Below are positions 10,966-22,960 of a stretch of DNA of 64,000 nucleotides, one piece after another. The notes below the pieces were generated by a model that saw nothing but the letters and a program-made list of their open reading frames with translations, searched no databases and was not told where the DNA came from. Source of the DNA: Crocodylus rhombifer (Eukaryota > Chordata > Crocodylia > Crocodylidae); contig JAVSML010024606.1 of assembly GCA_038503035.1 (NCBI GenBank), positions 41,402 through 105,401 on the forward strand. The letters run 5' to 3'. The position numbers were made by a program, and so were the translations under genes. Numbering within the stretch: position 1 is the stretch's first letter; each line of letters starts with the position of its first letter.

Positions 10966-13500
10966 CTTCTGAACTGTTAGGATCTGAAATGTGAAACTAA
11001 AAGAAGCAACTTTTGTTTTTAATAGAAAGTTTTGCATGGCATAATCAAAACTTTATAGTTAATTTCAAGGCACTTGTGAGTTTAAAAAGAATGTGAAAGT
11101 AGATTCATGCAATATACTTCACTGGTGGTATAAATTCACGGTTTATCCACAGTAAGGAGACAGCATAGGCAGCTGCACACCTGCCAGCTTCCTCCAGACT
11201 GGTTCCATAGGAGCCATCTCTCAGGGTGGCTACTACTCTCAGTAGTACTGTCACCAAGTACTCCACTGGAACTGCCAACAGTGATACCAATTATGATGTG
11301 ACCATCTGCAGAACTGGACTAAGACAAGTCCAACTTTCACATGAACCAGTATGTCAGGTAGGCCAGCTCTCTTCCCAGATCAGTGAAATGCTACAAAGCC
11401 TTGATGTTAAAGCCTAACCTTTTCAGTGTCAGACAAAATACTAGCAAAATCTAACAGTGTCATAAACAGCCAATCCCTGGCAGCTTCTACCCAAGCTTGG
11501 CTGAAGCCTGCCTTCCAAAAAACCCTCTTTCCTCCTGATCCAATACCTACTTAAAAACAATAAAGCAATGAATACCTTAAATAAAAAAATTCTGTACTAC
11601 AGTGTCTAGCCAAGGTATCTCATCACAGATGTAGAAAGCTATAGTTGGAACTTTTTGATTATAAGGTAACCTGTATAGCACACTATGAAAAAATGCTCCT
11701 AGATACCATAATGTATAAAACTGCTAGGTTTTGTGCCTTGATTCACTTGTGTGGTTTTTGGAACCAATTTATATTTTCTCACATTCTGCAATGATATATT
11801 GTTCATACAATGAAACCAGCATGAAGATGACTACAGTTGAGAAACAAATAACATAAAAAATACAGGTACAAGTTTAAGTTAAAAGAAGATACCCGTTGTG
11901 GCTCTCTTACATAGCTAGAGGCCACATCCTGTTCTTCCTGAGGTCAGTGGGTACTGCTCCGTGTTTAGCTTCCTTGAAAATCATGTAGTGTATTTCAATG
12001 CTTTGATATGGATGGAGGACCCTGTACACACACATATTTTGAAATCTTAAAATGATTAGGGGCAAAGAAAGTTATTGAATAAAGAAAGGATATGTTGATA
12101 GAATTGTGTATAGATCTGCAGCATGTACAGCCATTGGTAAAATTTGTTACATTCCCCTCCCCCCCTGGTCTCTAATACTTTAATATGGTCATAACGATTG
12201 ACACCAGCTGAGGCTCCATGCTACAGACCACAGTTGACAGTGATTGCATTGACATGTATTGTTTCTATTTCTCCTGAGTGGCTGCTAAAGTCAGACAGGC
12301 TGTTTATCAGCTGCACCCTCCAGAGAGTTAGAACAAAATGGACATTGCACTGGGTAATCTGCATTGCAGGCATGTCTCTGCCATGTCACAGCTAAGTAAA
12401 CACTTAACCGTGACCCGTTGATATCAGAGCATCATCAATTCTGCCTTCTTTCACCAATCATCTGCCTTCTAGAAGAGCATTTTCCAATGACTCATGCATT
12501 ATATTAAAAACTTTCAAAATTAACTAAAAATTTGACACACTTGAAATAAGAACAGATAGCTATAAAGTGAATAGATGGCTATATTTCACTCTTAGGGCCT
12601 ATTCCTCCTATTCTCCTATTTTCACTCCTATTCCTAAGCCACTTGAGTTACACTCTTATGGTTAATAACAGCAGAACCACTCAAGTTAGTTATATTTACC
12701 CCATCGTTCTTTATTATGATATATGACATAGTAAGAAAGAGGGCAGGCATATAATGCCTCCAAAGAGAAAATTTTGCCTTTGTCAAAAAGACTGAAAAAA
12801 CTTCATATCTGAAGGCAAAATGTTTTGTGCAAGCAGGGATATTTTTCAATGCGTGTTGCAGGAAGTGCCAATTCAAGACTGACCAGAAAACAAAATGTAG
12901 TGCTAGAAGCTACGTGAAAGTGTAAGAGGACGACAAAGGCTCCGCTTACTTTAAGGGAGAAACAGCATCAGGAAGACGCCCCAGGTGGAGGAAGCACTGT
13001 TACAGTCATCCCAGAGCTCAATCTTGTTACAGAGAGGCAAGCATGTCTTAAGATGATGCCTTTTATTGAACCAACTGCATAGTTGTGATATAGTTAGTTA
13101 AACGAGCTTTTACTTGTAAGACATTCTCCATCAGGTCTGAAGAGTGAAAGCCAGCAGAGCATAGTAAACTATACATGTATGATGGAATATTGCTATTCCC
13201 TTGGAGAAGAGGGGAAGAAAATAGGTAATGAAAAAGCTAAATATATATGATTCAAAATATAGGGTGTTTGACATTGTCTCAGTGGTTCCTTGATGAGGAA
13301 TAATGAGGAAAGGATAAAATGTAATAATAAGCATTAATAGAGAACTAAAGGTGTAGGGTAGATGGGGGAGCAAGGATACAAACCTTAGAGCTAAAGAAAA
13401 TTTTAAAAATAGGAATTTTTATTCTGCAGGCATTGACATTTGTTTCATTTTTACAAAAATAAAAATATTAGTAACAACATTTTACAGTGTTTGTTTGTTT
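10966..13500. other. unassigned AT-rich noncoding DNA
   Basis: No supported gene. Two overlapping open frames on opposite strands at 11105-11417 are the least random-looking, but neither resembles a family I know and there are no convincing splice borders. No terminal inverted repeats were seen. Confidence 0.4.
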
Positions 13501-13504
13501 GTTA

Positions 13505-13765
13505 TTCCCATCATGGGCAGCTGAAGGCCGGGGCTAATGGACCTTAGCCACCCCCTCTCCCAACTGGGCCAGCGGCAACAGCTCCAGTGCTCTGCCACTA
13601 CAGCATTGCATCTAGCATCCCCGCTGTGCACTCTTCTGCTGCTGTGTGCACAGCACCAGCATGCGCTGGCCCTAGAACGGTCCTATGGGAGGGAGGGGTA
13701 GGGTCAGGTGGGCATGCTTCACCCCACCCTGCCCCCCAAACAATATTTTCTAGCGCTGCTTGTGA
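13505..13765. repeat. GC-rich interspersed segment
   Basis: A sharply bounded GC-rich block (CCCATCATGGGCAGC... to ...CTAGCGCTGCTT) within AT-rich DNA, typical in composition of the interior of non-autonomous DNA elements elsewhere in the window. Terminal repeats were not found. The overlapping open frames on both strands are composition artefacts. Confidence 0.35.
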
Positions 13766-14142
13766 TTCCCATCCTTTCATTCCCACTGCTCACTCCCTTT
13801 TTCCTTCTTTCAGCCTCTTGTGCTTTTTTCCCTCTTGTTGCATTAAAAAAAGGAACCAGTAGGAAGAAAAAGAAAAATAACCCCAAACTGAAAATACTTT
13901 GTAAAATCAAAAATCAAAAAAATTTCAAATGTGTTGTTTTTCAGAAATATAATTTTTTTGAAAAGGGTCTTTTTCGGAGTGAAAATACTAAGCAAGTATA
14001 GTCATTGTAAATAAAAGGTTTCACTTCTAATAATGGAACTAGGTATTTGGGAGAAAAACAGCTGTAGCCAAAGAGTCTAAGTTGCAAGAAAAATATAATA
14101 AAATGAAATAAATAGTTCTTTGTTCTTAGGATAAATCTTCAT

Positions 14143-14295
14143 AGATTGTAAGGGGCTGGAAGGGACCTCGCAGATCATCAGGTCCAGCCCCCAAAACTGA
14201 AATGCTCCAGGTGAGGCTTGAACTCACAACCTTGGTATTGCTTCACTAGTACTGTATTATAAGTACCATGTGCTAACCCATTGCACCACTGGAGC
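14143..14295 (-). mobile_element. tRNA-Ile(UAU)-headed SINE with CR1-like tail
   Basis: On the minus strand a 93-nt tRNA-like head (14295-14203) is followed by a short TTTCAGTTTTG linker and a tail of about 50 bp reading GGGGGCTGGACC...GAGGTCCCTTCCAGCCCC...ATCTATGAAG. The tail has the same layout as the 3' ends of the CR1 LINEs in this window (AAGGTCCCTTCCA...CTATGAAATCTATG). tRNA head plus LINE-derived 3' tail is the standard design of SINEs mobilised by CR1. No clear target duplication was seen. The alternative is a tRNA gene that happens to lie next to a CR1 tail fragment. Confidence 0.65.
14203..14295 (-). tRNA. tRNA-Ile(UAU)-like sequence with 19-nt intron
   Basis: The minus strand folds as a full cloverleaf: acceptor GCTCCAG/CTGGAGC (7 pairs), D arm GTGC/GCAC, anticodon arm TGGTA/TACCA, T arm GTGAG/CTCAC with loop TTCAAGC, variable loop AGGTT and discriminator A. 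The anticodon loop reads CTTATA then a 19-nt insertion, then A. So the anticodon is UAU and the intron sits one base 3' of the anticodon, the canonical place. Vertebrate tRNA-Ile(UAU) genes are known to carry an intron. Box A (TGGTGCAATGGG) and box B (AGTTCAAGCC) are recognisable. A TTTT lies at 14196-14193, just downstream. All stems pair without a mismatch, which is unusual for an old SINE copy. It may be a functional gene or a young SINE head. Confidence 0.7.
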
Positions 14296-14735
14296 ATGTT
14301 ATTTTTTATGCATGATCTCAAAGATACCTGAAAATATGAACCCCAGAAGATAAGGCATTGTAAGAGCTCCTTCTCCTGCTCTCCTTCTGTAGCATATAGT
14401 TTTCTTGAGGCTCTGTTTTTGTACTACAGACCTTAAATTTTGCTATCGGACAGTAGGAGTGCATTGTGGCTGCAGTATGGGGAAGCTGCTGGAGTGAATA
14501 TTCCTATGTACAATTTGGTTAAACATCATTTGTATAGTTGCCCATGATAAGAGCAGACAAAACTTGATGACCCATGTGGTCCTTTCCAGTCCTATGTTTT
14601 AGACACAGTTTCTCTCCTCGTTCCTCTAATGCATGAAGACAAGGGGATTCCAGGGTGATGGCACTAGACACTTTTGACAATGGGAAGAAAGAGAGCAAAT
14701 GGGAAGCTGTAGATTCACATCTTCAACACTGGCTG
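14296..14735. other. unassigned noncoding DNA
   Basis: No gene or repeat border recognised. Confidence 0.4.
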
Positions 14736-14739
14736 GGGT

Positions 14740-14808
14740 AGAATTTTTCCAAATATTTGACTTGGTCTAATAAAATATATCAGATTTACCCAAAGAACCT
14801 TGTCTACC
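14740..14808 (+). repeat. interspersed repeat family, 3' part (copy B)
   Basis: Reads AGAATTTTTCCAAATATTTG, TTGGTCTAATAAAATATATC and TTTACCCAAAGAACCTTGTC, the same order as the inverted copy at 31942-32053. The CTGAAGA...GAAAGC half is missing. Confidence 0.6.
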
Positions 14809-17428
14809 AAATTTGGATTGCACACCACACCACGTAAAATGTGTAGCAAGGCCCCTTGGGTTGTGTTTGCTTAGTGCTTCAGTGTATTCTTTATACCACT
14901 GCCGAATACTGTAGTATATGAGCACTTCTGCTGGATGCACAGAAGCTACCTCTAGTGCGATCGATGCCTCTAGGAGCAGCGTCTTATGCTGAGCTGTTTT
15001 TCAGCCCTTTGCACATTGCAGTCAGTGGTTTACAGCTACCCAACTTCCCCTTACGGTTATCATACTGTAGTACTGAGATGCCACTGGTATTTATTGTCCA
15101 ATGTTAGGGAAATATGGTGACATTACAGCTAACACTTCAGCTGGTATCTACATGGACAGACAGGAGTGTGTGAAGTGTATAGTCTAAATAAAAAGCAATC
15201 CTGACTAATGCTAGGGTCCCATGATACTAAGCATTTTACGTCTATTAAGAAAAGGCCTCTGCTGCAAAGATTGCCAGTTTAACATGTATGCTTGTTATCC
15301 TTTGGAATGAAAGGTCTTATCTAAATGTAAATATTTTAAGTGATTAATTTTTTAAGTGATTAAATCTTTAAAAAGTAATTAGACTATAATTCCCTGCTGA
15401 ACACTTGTTGTTTAAATGGCAAATACATGTGGTAAGTAGTTTCTAATTGATTAAGATATGTGCATTTATGCAATTGACTTAAAATGGGAGTCTTTGGATC
15501 CTAAAACTTCAAGTGTGAACTGAAGCTGGCACTTTCAATTCCAGCTCCAGTTCCAGCTGTGGCTTATCTGCCTTTGAAGTACTCACAGTTGGGACTGATA
15601 CTTCTCTCCACACACAAAGCAGTCTGTGGTTTTAAAACACAGGTTCTAAATTTACTAGAAGCTTAGCTGGAAGTCACTTTAAAGCACTGAGTCTCACTGC
15701 AGAGCCACCTCTGGGTGTACTTCAAAGATGGGTGATACTACTCCGTTACCAGTCTTTGACGTACCCTTGGATATAGTCTCATAGCAAAGGTAAACCAGTA
15801 GCTTTGAAAACAAAGGTTTTATAACTATATTTATATTTGGGGTGACAATAAGCTTAGTTCCTTTTTCAGCAAAATCTTATCTAATCCATTTTTTAAAGTA
15901 TTTCTGACACACCGGAGTCTGTATGCTTACTCTTACTCTGCACGAGTTTTGCTTAACAAAGGAGTGAGAAAGCACCCTGTGTTTTTTTTTAAAAAACAGG
16001 CCTTTCTATGTTGAGAACAGTCCCACCTGTGAATATTTCACAAGGAGAAGCTACAGCTGTGCGTGTAGCTGAAACTGAAAGTACTGGATTTATCTGATGC
16101 TGGAGGATTCATTATTGAACAACTTTGAGGGCCTTCTCATTCATTTTAATATTTTTTTAAAAAAGGAATATCATATCCCTTTGGGTTTCTGAGGACATGA
16201 AAAGGATAATGTCAGCTACAAATTCTGATCCATATATCCATGTTCCATGGTCAACTTCATTACAGAATGGAACAGAAACAAAAAGAAAGATAAATGGTTT
16301 GTTGTAGAAATTCTGCATTGCCTCCATCTTCACACTACACCCACACAATGACGCCATGAGAGGTGAACCACAAAGGTTGTGTATTCTCTTTGATGCTCCT
16401 TTATGATATGCAAAAACAGCCTATACTTTTTTTTAAATGTTCATGTTCAGCTTTATGTTAAAAATCTCAAGAATATCTGGTCCTCCCTCCTCCATTCTTT
16501 CTGCTGGAGGACTGGGCCTGGCATTATTTAAAAGGTAAGGTCAGTTGAGTGCATATGGACTTTTATGCACTATTAGGTCCATGCCCTTAAAGGTATTAAG
16601 CACCTATTTTTTGCTTTAGATGCATTAAAGGGCTTAGTTTATTTTAAGGGAGGAAAAAGACATTTGCATTATGTAATTGGTCCATTTTTGTGTTATTTTA
16701 ATAGATTAAGACCCTATATATACCAGATAACTTTATTCCTGTGAGCAGGTTTAAGAGGTACAACTCAGGTATGTGTGTACATAATTTAGTCATTGTTCGT
16801 TAACCTGAACTGAAACTTTAATCAGTTGCAAGGAGAAGCTGCTGATGATACATCTTACAACTCAGGCCCTGGCCTCAACAGCCTCTTATAACTTCCTGTT
16901 ATCATATTTTCCCTTCTGTCCCCTAGGTTCAGGCACATGAACATATTTAATTTCCCATAGCAGAAACTCTGTTTTTGTGATAGCTTATCAAAATGATATT
17001 TTGTATCCTTTTGATTTATCCAGGCCTGCGCTTAAAGTGTTTGCAGTCTCTTCTCTCTCCTTCCAGGATCTCAGCGTCTTTCTTGTGCAGAAATCATTTG
17101 GGATATGGAAATTAGATATCCATATGCCTAAAACCCCTAATGGGTTTGGTCTGTTAGGCAGACTCATGGTACCCTTAACACACATGGGACAGCACTGAGT
17201 TCAGCACAAACCAGAGCAGTCATGGCCACTTCCATTCAAAGCCACACGTGTTGGTGTTGAGCATCATTAATTTACATGATATCATAACAGTTAGAGCACA
17301 CAAGTAGCTGTGCCATTGTGTAAGATTTCTAGGGCTAGAGAGATAGTAAGTTAGAGGGAACACAACTCTGTAGCCCTAGGATGGCTGAGTGCCAGCCCTC
17401 GCTCCCAACATTGCTTATAATTTTATCT
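14809..17428. other. unassigned AT-rich noncoding DNA
   Basis: No supported gene, RNA or transposon. Open frames at 16157-17198 overlap on both strands and look random. A patch at 15340-15370 repeats TTTAAGTGATTAA twice. Confidence 0.4.
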
Positions 17429-18300
17429 CAGTGATTCCCAAAGGGTGTGCTGCCAGTGATGGAAGTGTGCCGCAAGATCCCCCTGTGTGATGAGGTAAAT
17501 GCTTTCCTCCCCTATGTTATACTTTGTGCCTATCCCACCTATTTTAGCAGCACCTGCTTTGGGGAGTGCTGCCACAGCTGCTGCCCTGCCCTTCCCTACA
17601 CCCCAGCAGCCCCTTTCCTGCCTTCTCCTCCTCCCCCATACTCTCAGCAGTGCACTGTATTGTGACCAGGCAGGAAGGTGGAAACCCAGACTGAACCACA
17701 CTTTGCAGTCGGGTTCAACCCCTCCCATGCTCCCGTGGCCAGTAGAAGGGGCTGTGAGGGTGGTTGCTGGCATGTGAAACTCTGCAGGATCAGCTTCAGC
17801 TTCAGCAGCAGGGGCTGCCCATGCCCCCTGAAGTACAAACCAGGGGTTGGGAGAAGGCAGACAGTGGAAAGAGCAGGGCACAGTAGGGTGAGGTCTTGCC
17901 CCCACTACCCTTAAGTGGTACCAGCCAGATCAGTGATTCTTAACTTTTTTAGCCCCAAGACCTCCCTTCATATCTTTTCTGAATTTAGATATAAATTTTT
18001 AACTGGGGTGCCCCAAAGTTCAGAAAAGTTATGGAGGGGGTGCCTTGAGGAGAGAACAATTGAGTGCCACTGGTATAGAGACTAGTCCTTTGTTTAAACA
18101 AACATGCATATTGTGCGATTTTTTTTTTTTTAGCAGTACATCTCAGCACTGGTATGATTTCCTCTGGCAGGGGAATGAAATATGTTATATGTTTTGACAA
18201 GCATGTATACTTATACCTTTTCAGTGCAACAGTGAAGTGTGCTGCCAATTTTAATCCAGAAAAAAGTGTGTCCTGGGTATGAAAAGTTTGAGAAACACTG
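17429..18300 (+). mobile_element. non-autonomous hAT element
   Basis: Left end CAGTGATTCCCAAAGGGTGT and right end ...GAAAAGTTTGAGAAACACTG form imperfect terminal inverted repeats of the CAGTGNTTCNCAAA type, common among hAT elements. The 8-bp flanks TTTTATCT and CTGTATCC agree at five of eight positions, consistent with a decayed target duplication. The interior is GC-rich with no transposase. A second small element (17931-18072) seems inserted within it. Long frames on both strands (up to 160 codons) come from composition. Confidence 0.65.
17931..18072 (+). mobile_element. small hAT-like element nested in the previous one
   Basis: Begins CAGTGATTCTTAAC and ends GAGTGCCACTG, an inverted pair of the CAGTGNTTCTCAAC type. 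Only 142 bp. Target duplications were not recognisable, so nesting is inferred from the ends alone. Confidence 0.45.
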
Positions 18301-18891
18301 CTGTATCCAACAACTATTAAATACAAACTCTGAAGGAGCCTGGGAATGTTATTCTCTTCCCTTCCAAAGGATTGCCCTCTTCACTGGGTTAGAACTGTGC
18401 TCCCTCCTGCTTATTCCTGTTTCCTTTCTAAATGAGGGTTGGGGGAGAGCAGACCTACTGTAGCTTAGTCTGGTCAGTCTGGTCAGGGCACCTTCTCAGA
18501 AGGAAGGAGATATCTATCTCAAGAAATAGTTAAAAGCATATCTTTTACTTCTTTGGTGAGCATGCTAACCACTGTGTCACCGTTGCTATGTCCTTGGTCT
18601 GTGTCTCTAAGAGTGGCCTTGCACCTAACAGGACAGCTTAGATACTGAACTCCAGGAAGTGGTTTTAGACTAAATCCCAGACTCAAGTCTGGGAAACAAT
18701 TAATTCACAAGTCTTGGATTCTTTAATTGGCAGCAGACTATTTTACTGTACATTAAAGCGTCATGTAAAAGAAGTGTGACTTTACACTAATGCACAGTAA
18801 AATAGTCTACTGTGCATTGTGTCACTGAAAAAGTAGGCAAATGCACTACTATGCATTAGTGCAGCCTAATGCGCATTAATTTAGTACCGCA
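18301..18891. other. noncoding DNA with a tRNA-like SINE trace
   Basis: No gene. On the minus strand at about 18590-18550 the phrase ACACAGTGGTTAGCATGCTC resembles the A-box half of a tRNA-derived SINE. From 18735 to 18880 several alternating 'tgcattagtgca' and 'tttactgtgcatt' phrases occur, possibly part of the foldback element that follows. Confidence 0.35.
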
Positions 18892-19299
18892 GGGCACTTA
18901 TACACATGTGGGAAGCCTGCTTTGAAATCCAGTTCATTGAAGCAGACTCAGTTAATAGAGTCTACTAGAGCACGTAAATTGATGTGCTCTGGCAGTCTCG
19001 CACTTCACGGGTATCAGTGGTGTAGTGCATCTCTGGTCTGAGAAAATGGCAGTGGTGTGCTTTGAAATAAAATACTTTTGATGTGCTTTAGTTCAAAGCA
19101 CCCCACCACCATTTTCTCAGAATGGGGATACACTGTGCCACTGATACATGTGACCCGCAGGCACTTTCAGTTTGTGCGGCTTGCTAGTTAAGTCCCCAGT
19201 GCTGCATCAGGAACACATGTAAAAAATGCTCTCACATTGAAGGTACTAAATTTTTAAGTGCATTAGAAAAGGTGCATTAATGCATGTGTAGATGTGCCC
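18892..19299. mobile_element. foldback MITE (copy 1)
   Basis: Ends GGGCACTTATACACATG and, inverted, GGGCACATCTACACATG. The centre is a long palindrome: CTGAGAAAATGGCAGTGGTG against CACCACCATTTTCTCAG around a short AT loop (about 19037-19122). Flanking arms keep pairing outward through 'atcagtgg'. No open frame of note. The same architecture occurs at 33893-34223. Confidence 0.7.
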
Positions 19300-21722
19300 A
19301 AGGATGCCTAATTTAGGGATTAAGTCTGGGAAGAGGTGATAGTTCAGAGAATTGCTCTTTGGCATTTTCTATGGGCTGTCTTGGTGATCTCCTCTAAGTG
19401 TTCTGGCTATTGTGAATTGTACTCCTAAGCATTTCCATTTTGCTATATAGAGAATTTAGGCTCCCAGCCCAAATTTATGAATTCCACTCCTTGGTCTGGG
19501 TACCTAAGGATAATTTTATGCATCTGGCCCTTTATGCTTTTACCATGTGCCCATCCAAACACACATGCACACAAAATCTAAGTGTAGAGTTACCTGCAGT
19601 TCCTATGGATACAACTTTGCTAGCACTAACCTTTTAAGATTCTGCTAACAGCATAGCTTCTGCAGCGTGGAGTACAGTGTGGTTTTGAAAACCCGCCCAA
19701 CAAACTTGGTATGTATGTGGGGAGTTAGCCACACTGAAGTCTGTACTTCTGCAGGTACATTTCTACCTGTACACAAGCTGCAGCATATGTGCATTTTTGT
19801 TGAGGCATTTGATGTGATCTTTTCTTTGTGTACTTGACTGTTTTAGTTTTGAAATGCAAAACCAAACCAAACCAAACTGAAACTAAAATGAAAGGTTGCA
19901 TGTTTAATTTTTTAAATAAAAACTGGGCAATGCAAACCCTAAGCATATTGTAGCAATATTAATTCATTAAAACTGAACTGAAGCAGTTGGAGGAGCAGTG
20001 CAAAATATTTGCATTGAATGCGAAATGAATGTGCACTGAGGTTTTATTCAGGAGTCAGGGGCTTTGTGAACTGTAGCTGCAACTAGCAGAATTCAGTAAA
20101 ATAAAGGCTGAGTTTTTCCACACACAGCTGTGTCTTTCCCCAGATCATAATTGGTATTATTTGTCATAAAGAATAACTTAGAGACCCTATGTACAAATGA
20201 AATGGCCATAATCTTGACTGACACACCGGGGACTGAACAAGAGAGCTCCAGAGCTAAAAGCGGCAGTGGGTACCACAGTACTTAATAGGAGCTTTCTAGC
20301 TGGGGCTGTACTGGCTTGGAGTCCAGTTTGCCTCTGGAACACATTTACCACTGCGTTACATAAACATACAATAAAGAGAGAATCCCTGCAGTGAATTACT
20401 TGGCTTCCCTCATTTCCCTTCCTAATCCCAGGACAACCCTGAAGCCATTAAAGATAAGGAATACATTGTTGGCATCTCCTGGAGAGAAAGATGATTATGT
20501 AGTGATCTCCCCCTTGAACACAGTCTCAAATGTTCAAATGCAGAGAGGTTGGATTACTACTATCAGTCTCTGGGAACCAAGTTGTACAATTTACTGTAGC
20601 CATATAAACACATGCTGCGCCTACCCTGGCAGTGTAAAGGAGTCTCAAAGTGGGTGTATATCATATTTTCACTTCCAGTTAGAGACCCTTTAAACTGCCA
20701 GAGTGGAAAGTCAATTATGTTCAGTCTTTAAAGGACTTCTCTGTTCACTATGTGGGGATTAATGAGTCCCATTACCTGATGGGAGTTGTATTCATAACCC
20801 CAAGCAACTTGGTGTAGGGAAAAAATGGATTCTCACGAGCATTTGGCACAGTCTGTTTTATTTTAACAAACTGACTGAGCACAAGTTAATTTTATAAAGC
20901 ACTGTATACTTTTCTTCTCCAATCCTGATACAGCGTGTGGCATCTTGAACCAGTAAACAAGGGTTGATTTTCTCAACAGGCACAACCTTGGCAGGAAACA
21001 GCCAAACAGTCATTACGGGCAGGGAATGGTCAGTAAGTTTGTGACATTGTTTGGAAGAGAAGCCATCATATAGTTGAGGCTTAGGGAATACAGCAGTCTA
21101 ATGCTGACATGAGTGCGGGAAAGATGAGGTGCACTCAGTGTAACCACTAACCATAGTCACTGGTTAGGAAGCTGGATGGTGCTTTCTCTCTGTCCCTGTA
21201 GTAGAACAGATGACAGGTCATCTCCTCTGGGAACTACAGAGTGATGGGGTAAAGTCTGGCCCTATCAAATACTGCGGCAAATTCTCAATTGACTCATCTG
21301 GGCCAAAATTTTCCCAATACAGCTTGACAAAGGCAGAAAATCCTGCAGGAGATTCCCATCTGTATAGAAAAAATAGCAGAAGAAACATGGAGATCTGTTC
21401 ATTGCTCATCTCCCTGTTGTTTCAAGGGAAGAAAGCTAAAATCAGGAGTGACAGAAGCTAAATTTCTTAGGAGGGGAAAACTTAGTGTTTTGCCTTTGCA
21501 ACATTTGGTCTTAGACATTTCTATGAGCAACAGGATTATGCTAAGAGGCAAACACAAAACTCAAAACAAATGGAAAATGAAAATATATTCTGAGTAGCAT
21601 CATGTCCCACACCAGGAGATTGCAGGTTTCCATTGCTTTATGTGGCTTCTGTATGTGTGAATATATTGAAAGTTATATTGATATTGTAAGTTCTTTGGGA
21701 CAGAACTAAGCTGTCTCACACT
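19300..21722. other. unassigned noncoding DNA
   Basis: No gene supported. A small inverted repeat TTTTAGTTT...AAACTAAAA surrounds three AACCA units near 19840-19890. Open frames at 20391-20693 and 21210-21461 show no recognisable domain. Confidence 0.4.
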
Positions 21723-22190
21723 GGGTGCATCTACACATGTGTTTTACTGTGGAGGTGACTAATTAGCTCCTCAGTAAAGCATCATTGTCTACATGTGTGC
21801 CCACATTAGCGTGCAGTAAATTAGCTCCACTGTAGGATAGTACTATCCAGGACAAGTGGAGTAGTTACATGCACTGAAACACACATGTAGATGGTGACTG
21901 GAGCTGGCTGAGGCACGCGGGTGCTGTGAGGGGGCTGCCTACTGGCTAGCCCCACACTGTGGCACCCTTGTGCCCCAGGTAACCCTTCTGCAGCATGTTA
22001 AGCTGGGGCAGAGCAGCCCTGGCCTGGCAGGCTGGCCCCCCAGACATCCTGCCAGCTGGGGCTGCTTCACCCTAGCTCAACATGCTGAGGTCCCAGGCAC
22101 ATGTTTAAATGCTGCACCCAGGAGCAATAAACTCTGGTGTGAACCGCACCAGATTTTATTGCTACATGCTAGTTGCATGTGTAGATTACA
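21723..22190 (+). mobile_element. non-autonomous DNA element, GTCTACAC-type ends (copy 1)
   Basis: Left end GGGTGCATCTACACATGTG and right end GCATGTGTAGATTACA are inverted repeats. The interior has a TTTTACTGTGGAGGTGACTA AT-rich flank and a GC-rich core with GGCTAGCCCCACACT and CAGCATGTTAAGC phrases. Large parts match the reverse complement of 26536-26955. No transposase. Target duplication not found. Confidence 0.65.
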
Positions 22191-22960
22191 GTACATGTAA
22201 TTCATTGTGCCCAGCACAAAGGTGCTTTATTTTGTAATGTGTTACTATAATACAAACAAAAAAGTATCAATATTTCTGACAAAAGACTATTTTTCTAAGC
22301 AAATCAACAGTGATAAATATTTATATCATGACAAATCTCAATGGATTGTATGTAACATTTAGGCCCCCTCTACCTATTACAGGTATTGCACAATTAACTG
22401 GTTAATTGCACAATTACCTTAAGAGCAGCTACACGTACAAAGCAACTATTACATGGTAAAAAGCTCCAACCAGTTGTGAAGTTAGACCTTGAAAACATGT
22501 ACTAACTTTATACTTGGTTGCGATCGACCTTTAATTTACACATGTAGCCGGGTCTCCCTAGCAGCTGGGAGGCCCATCAGCTGACAGCGCTCCCAGCTGC
22601 AGGGCTGCACCTTGCCCAGCTTGAAGCCCTCAAGCACTGGGGATTGTGGCTGCCATGATCCCCAAGGCTCGGGGGTATGTGAAACCCCCCAACCTACAGA
22701 GGCCTCTTGGTGCCAGCTGTGCCTCATGTATAGCCGGGACTGAGAGGCCCATCAGTTGCAGGGTCTCTTGGTCCTGGTTGTTCATGGCCCCTATGGATGG
22801 GAGCTCCCTATTCAAGGGGGGCTGCCAGCTGTGGGAGCTTTCTTCTAGCCAGTGCAAGGGGAACCCAGGATCAGAAGGCATGGAAACTGATTGCCTATAT
22901 CTAGGTCAACAAGGTAAAGTGACAGGATGCTGCAGTGAGAACAGCAAGTTAGCTGGCTAA
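22191..22960. repeat. GC-rich interspersed segment with direct repeats
   Basis: An AT-rich lead with TTGCACAATTA twice (about 22386 and 22403) passes into a GC-rich block at 22545-22870 with a repeated CCCATCAGNTG phrase. By composition it is another non-autonomous DNA element, but I could not find paired ends. Overlapping frames on both strands are not genes. Confidence 0.35.

Noticed and set aside
11105..11417. Overlapping sense and antisense frames considered as a host exon
   Set aside because: No recognisable domain, no convincing splice borders, and only about 60 codons each.
17423..17905. 160-codon minus frame
   Set aside because: Falls within the GC-rich interior of a hAT element; opposite-strand frames of similar size exist.
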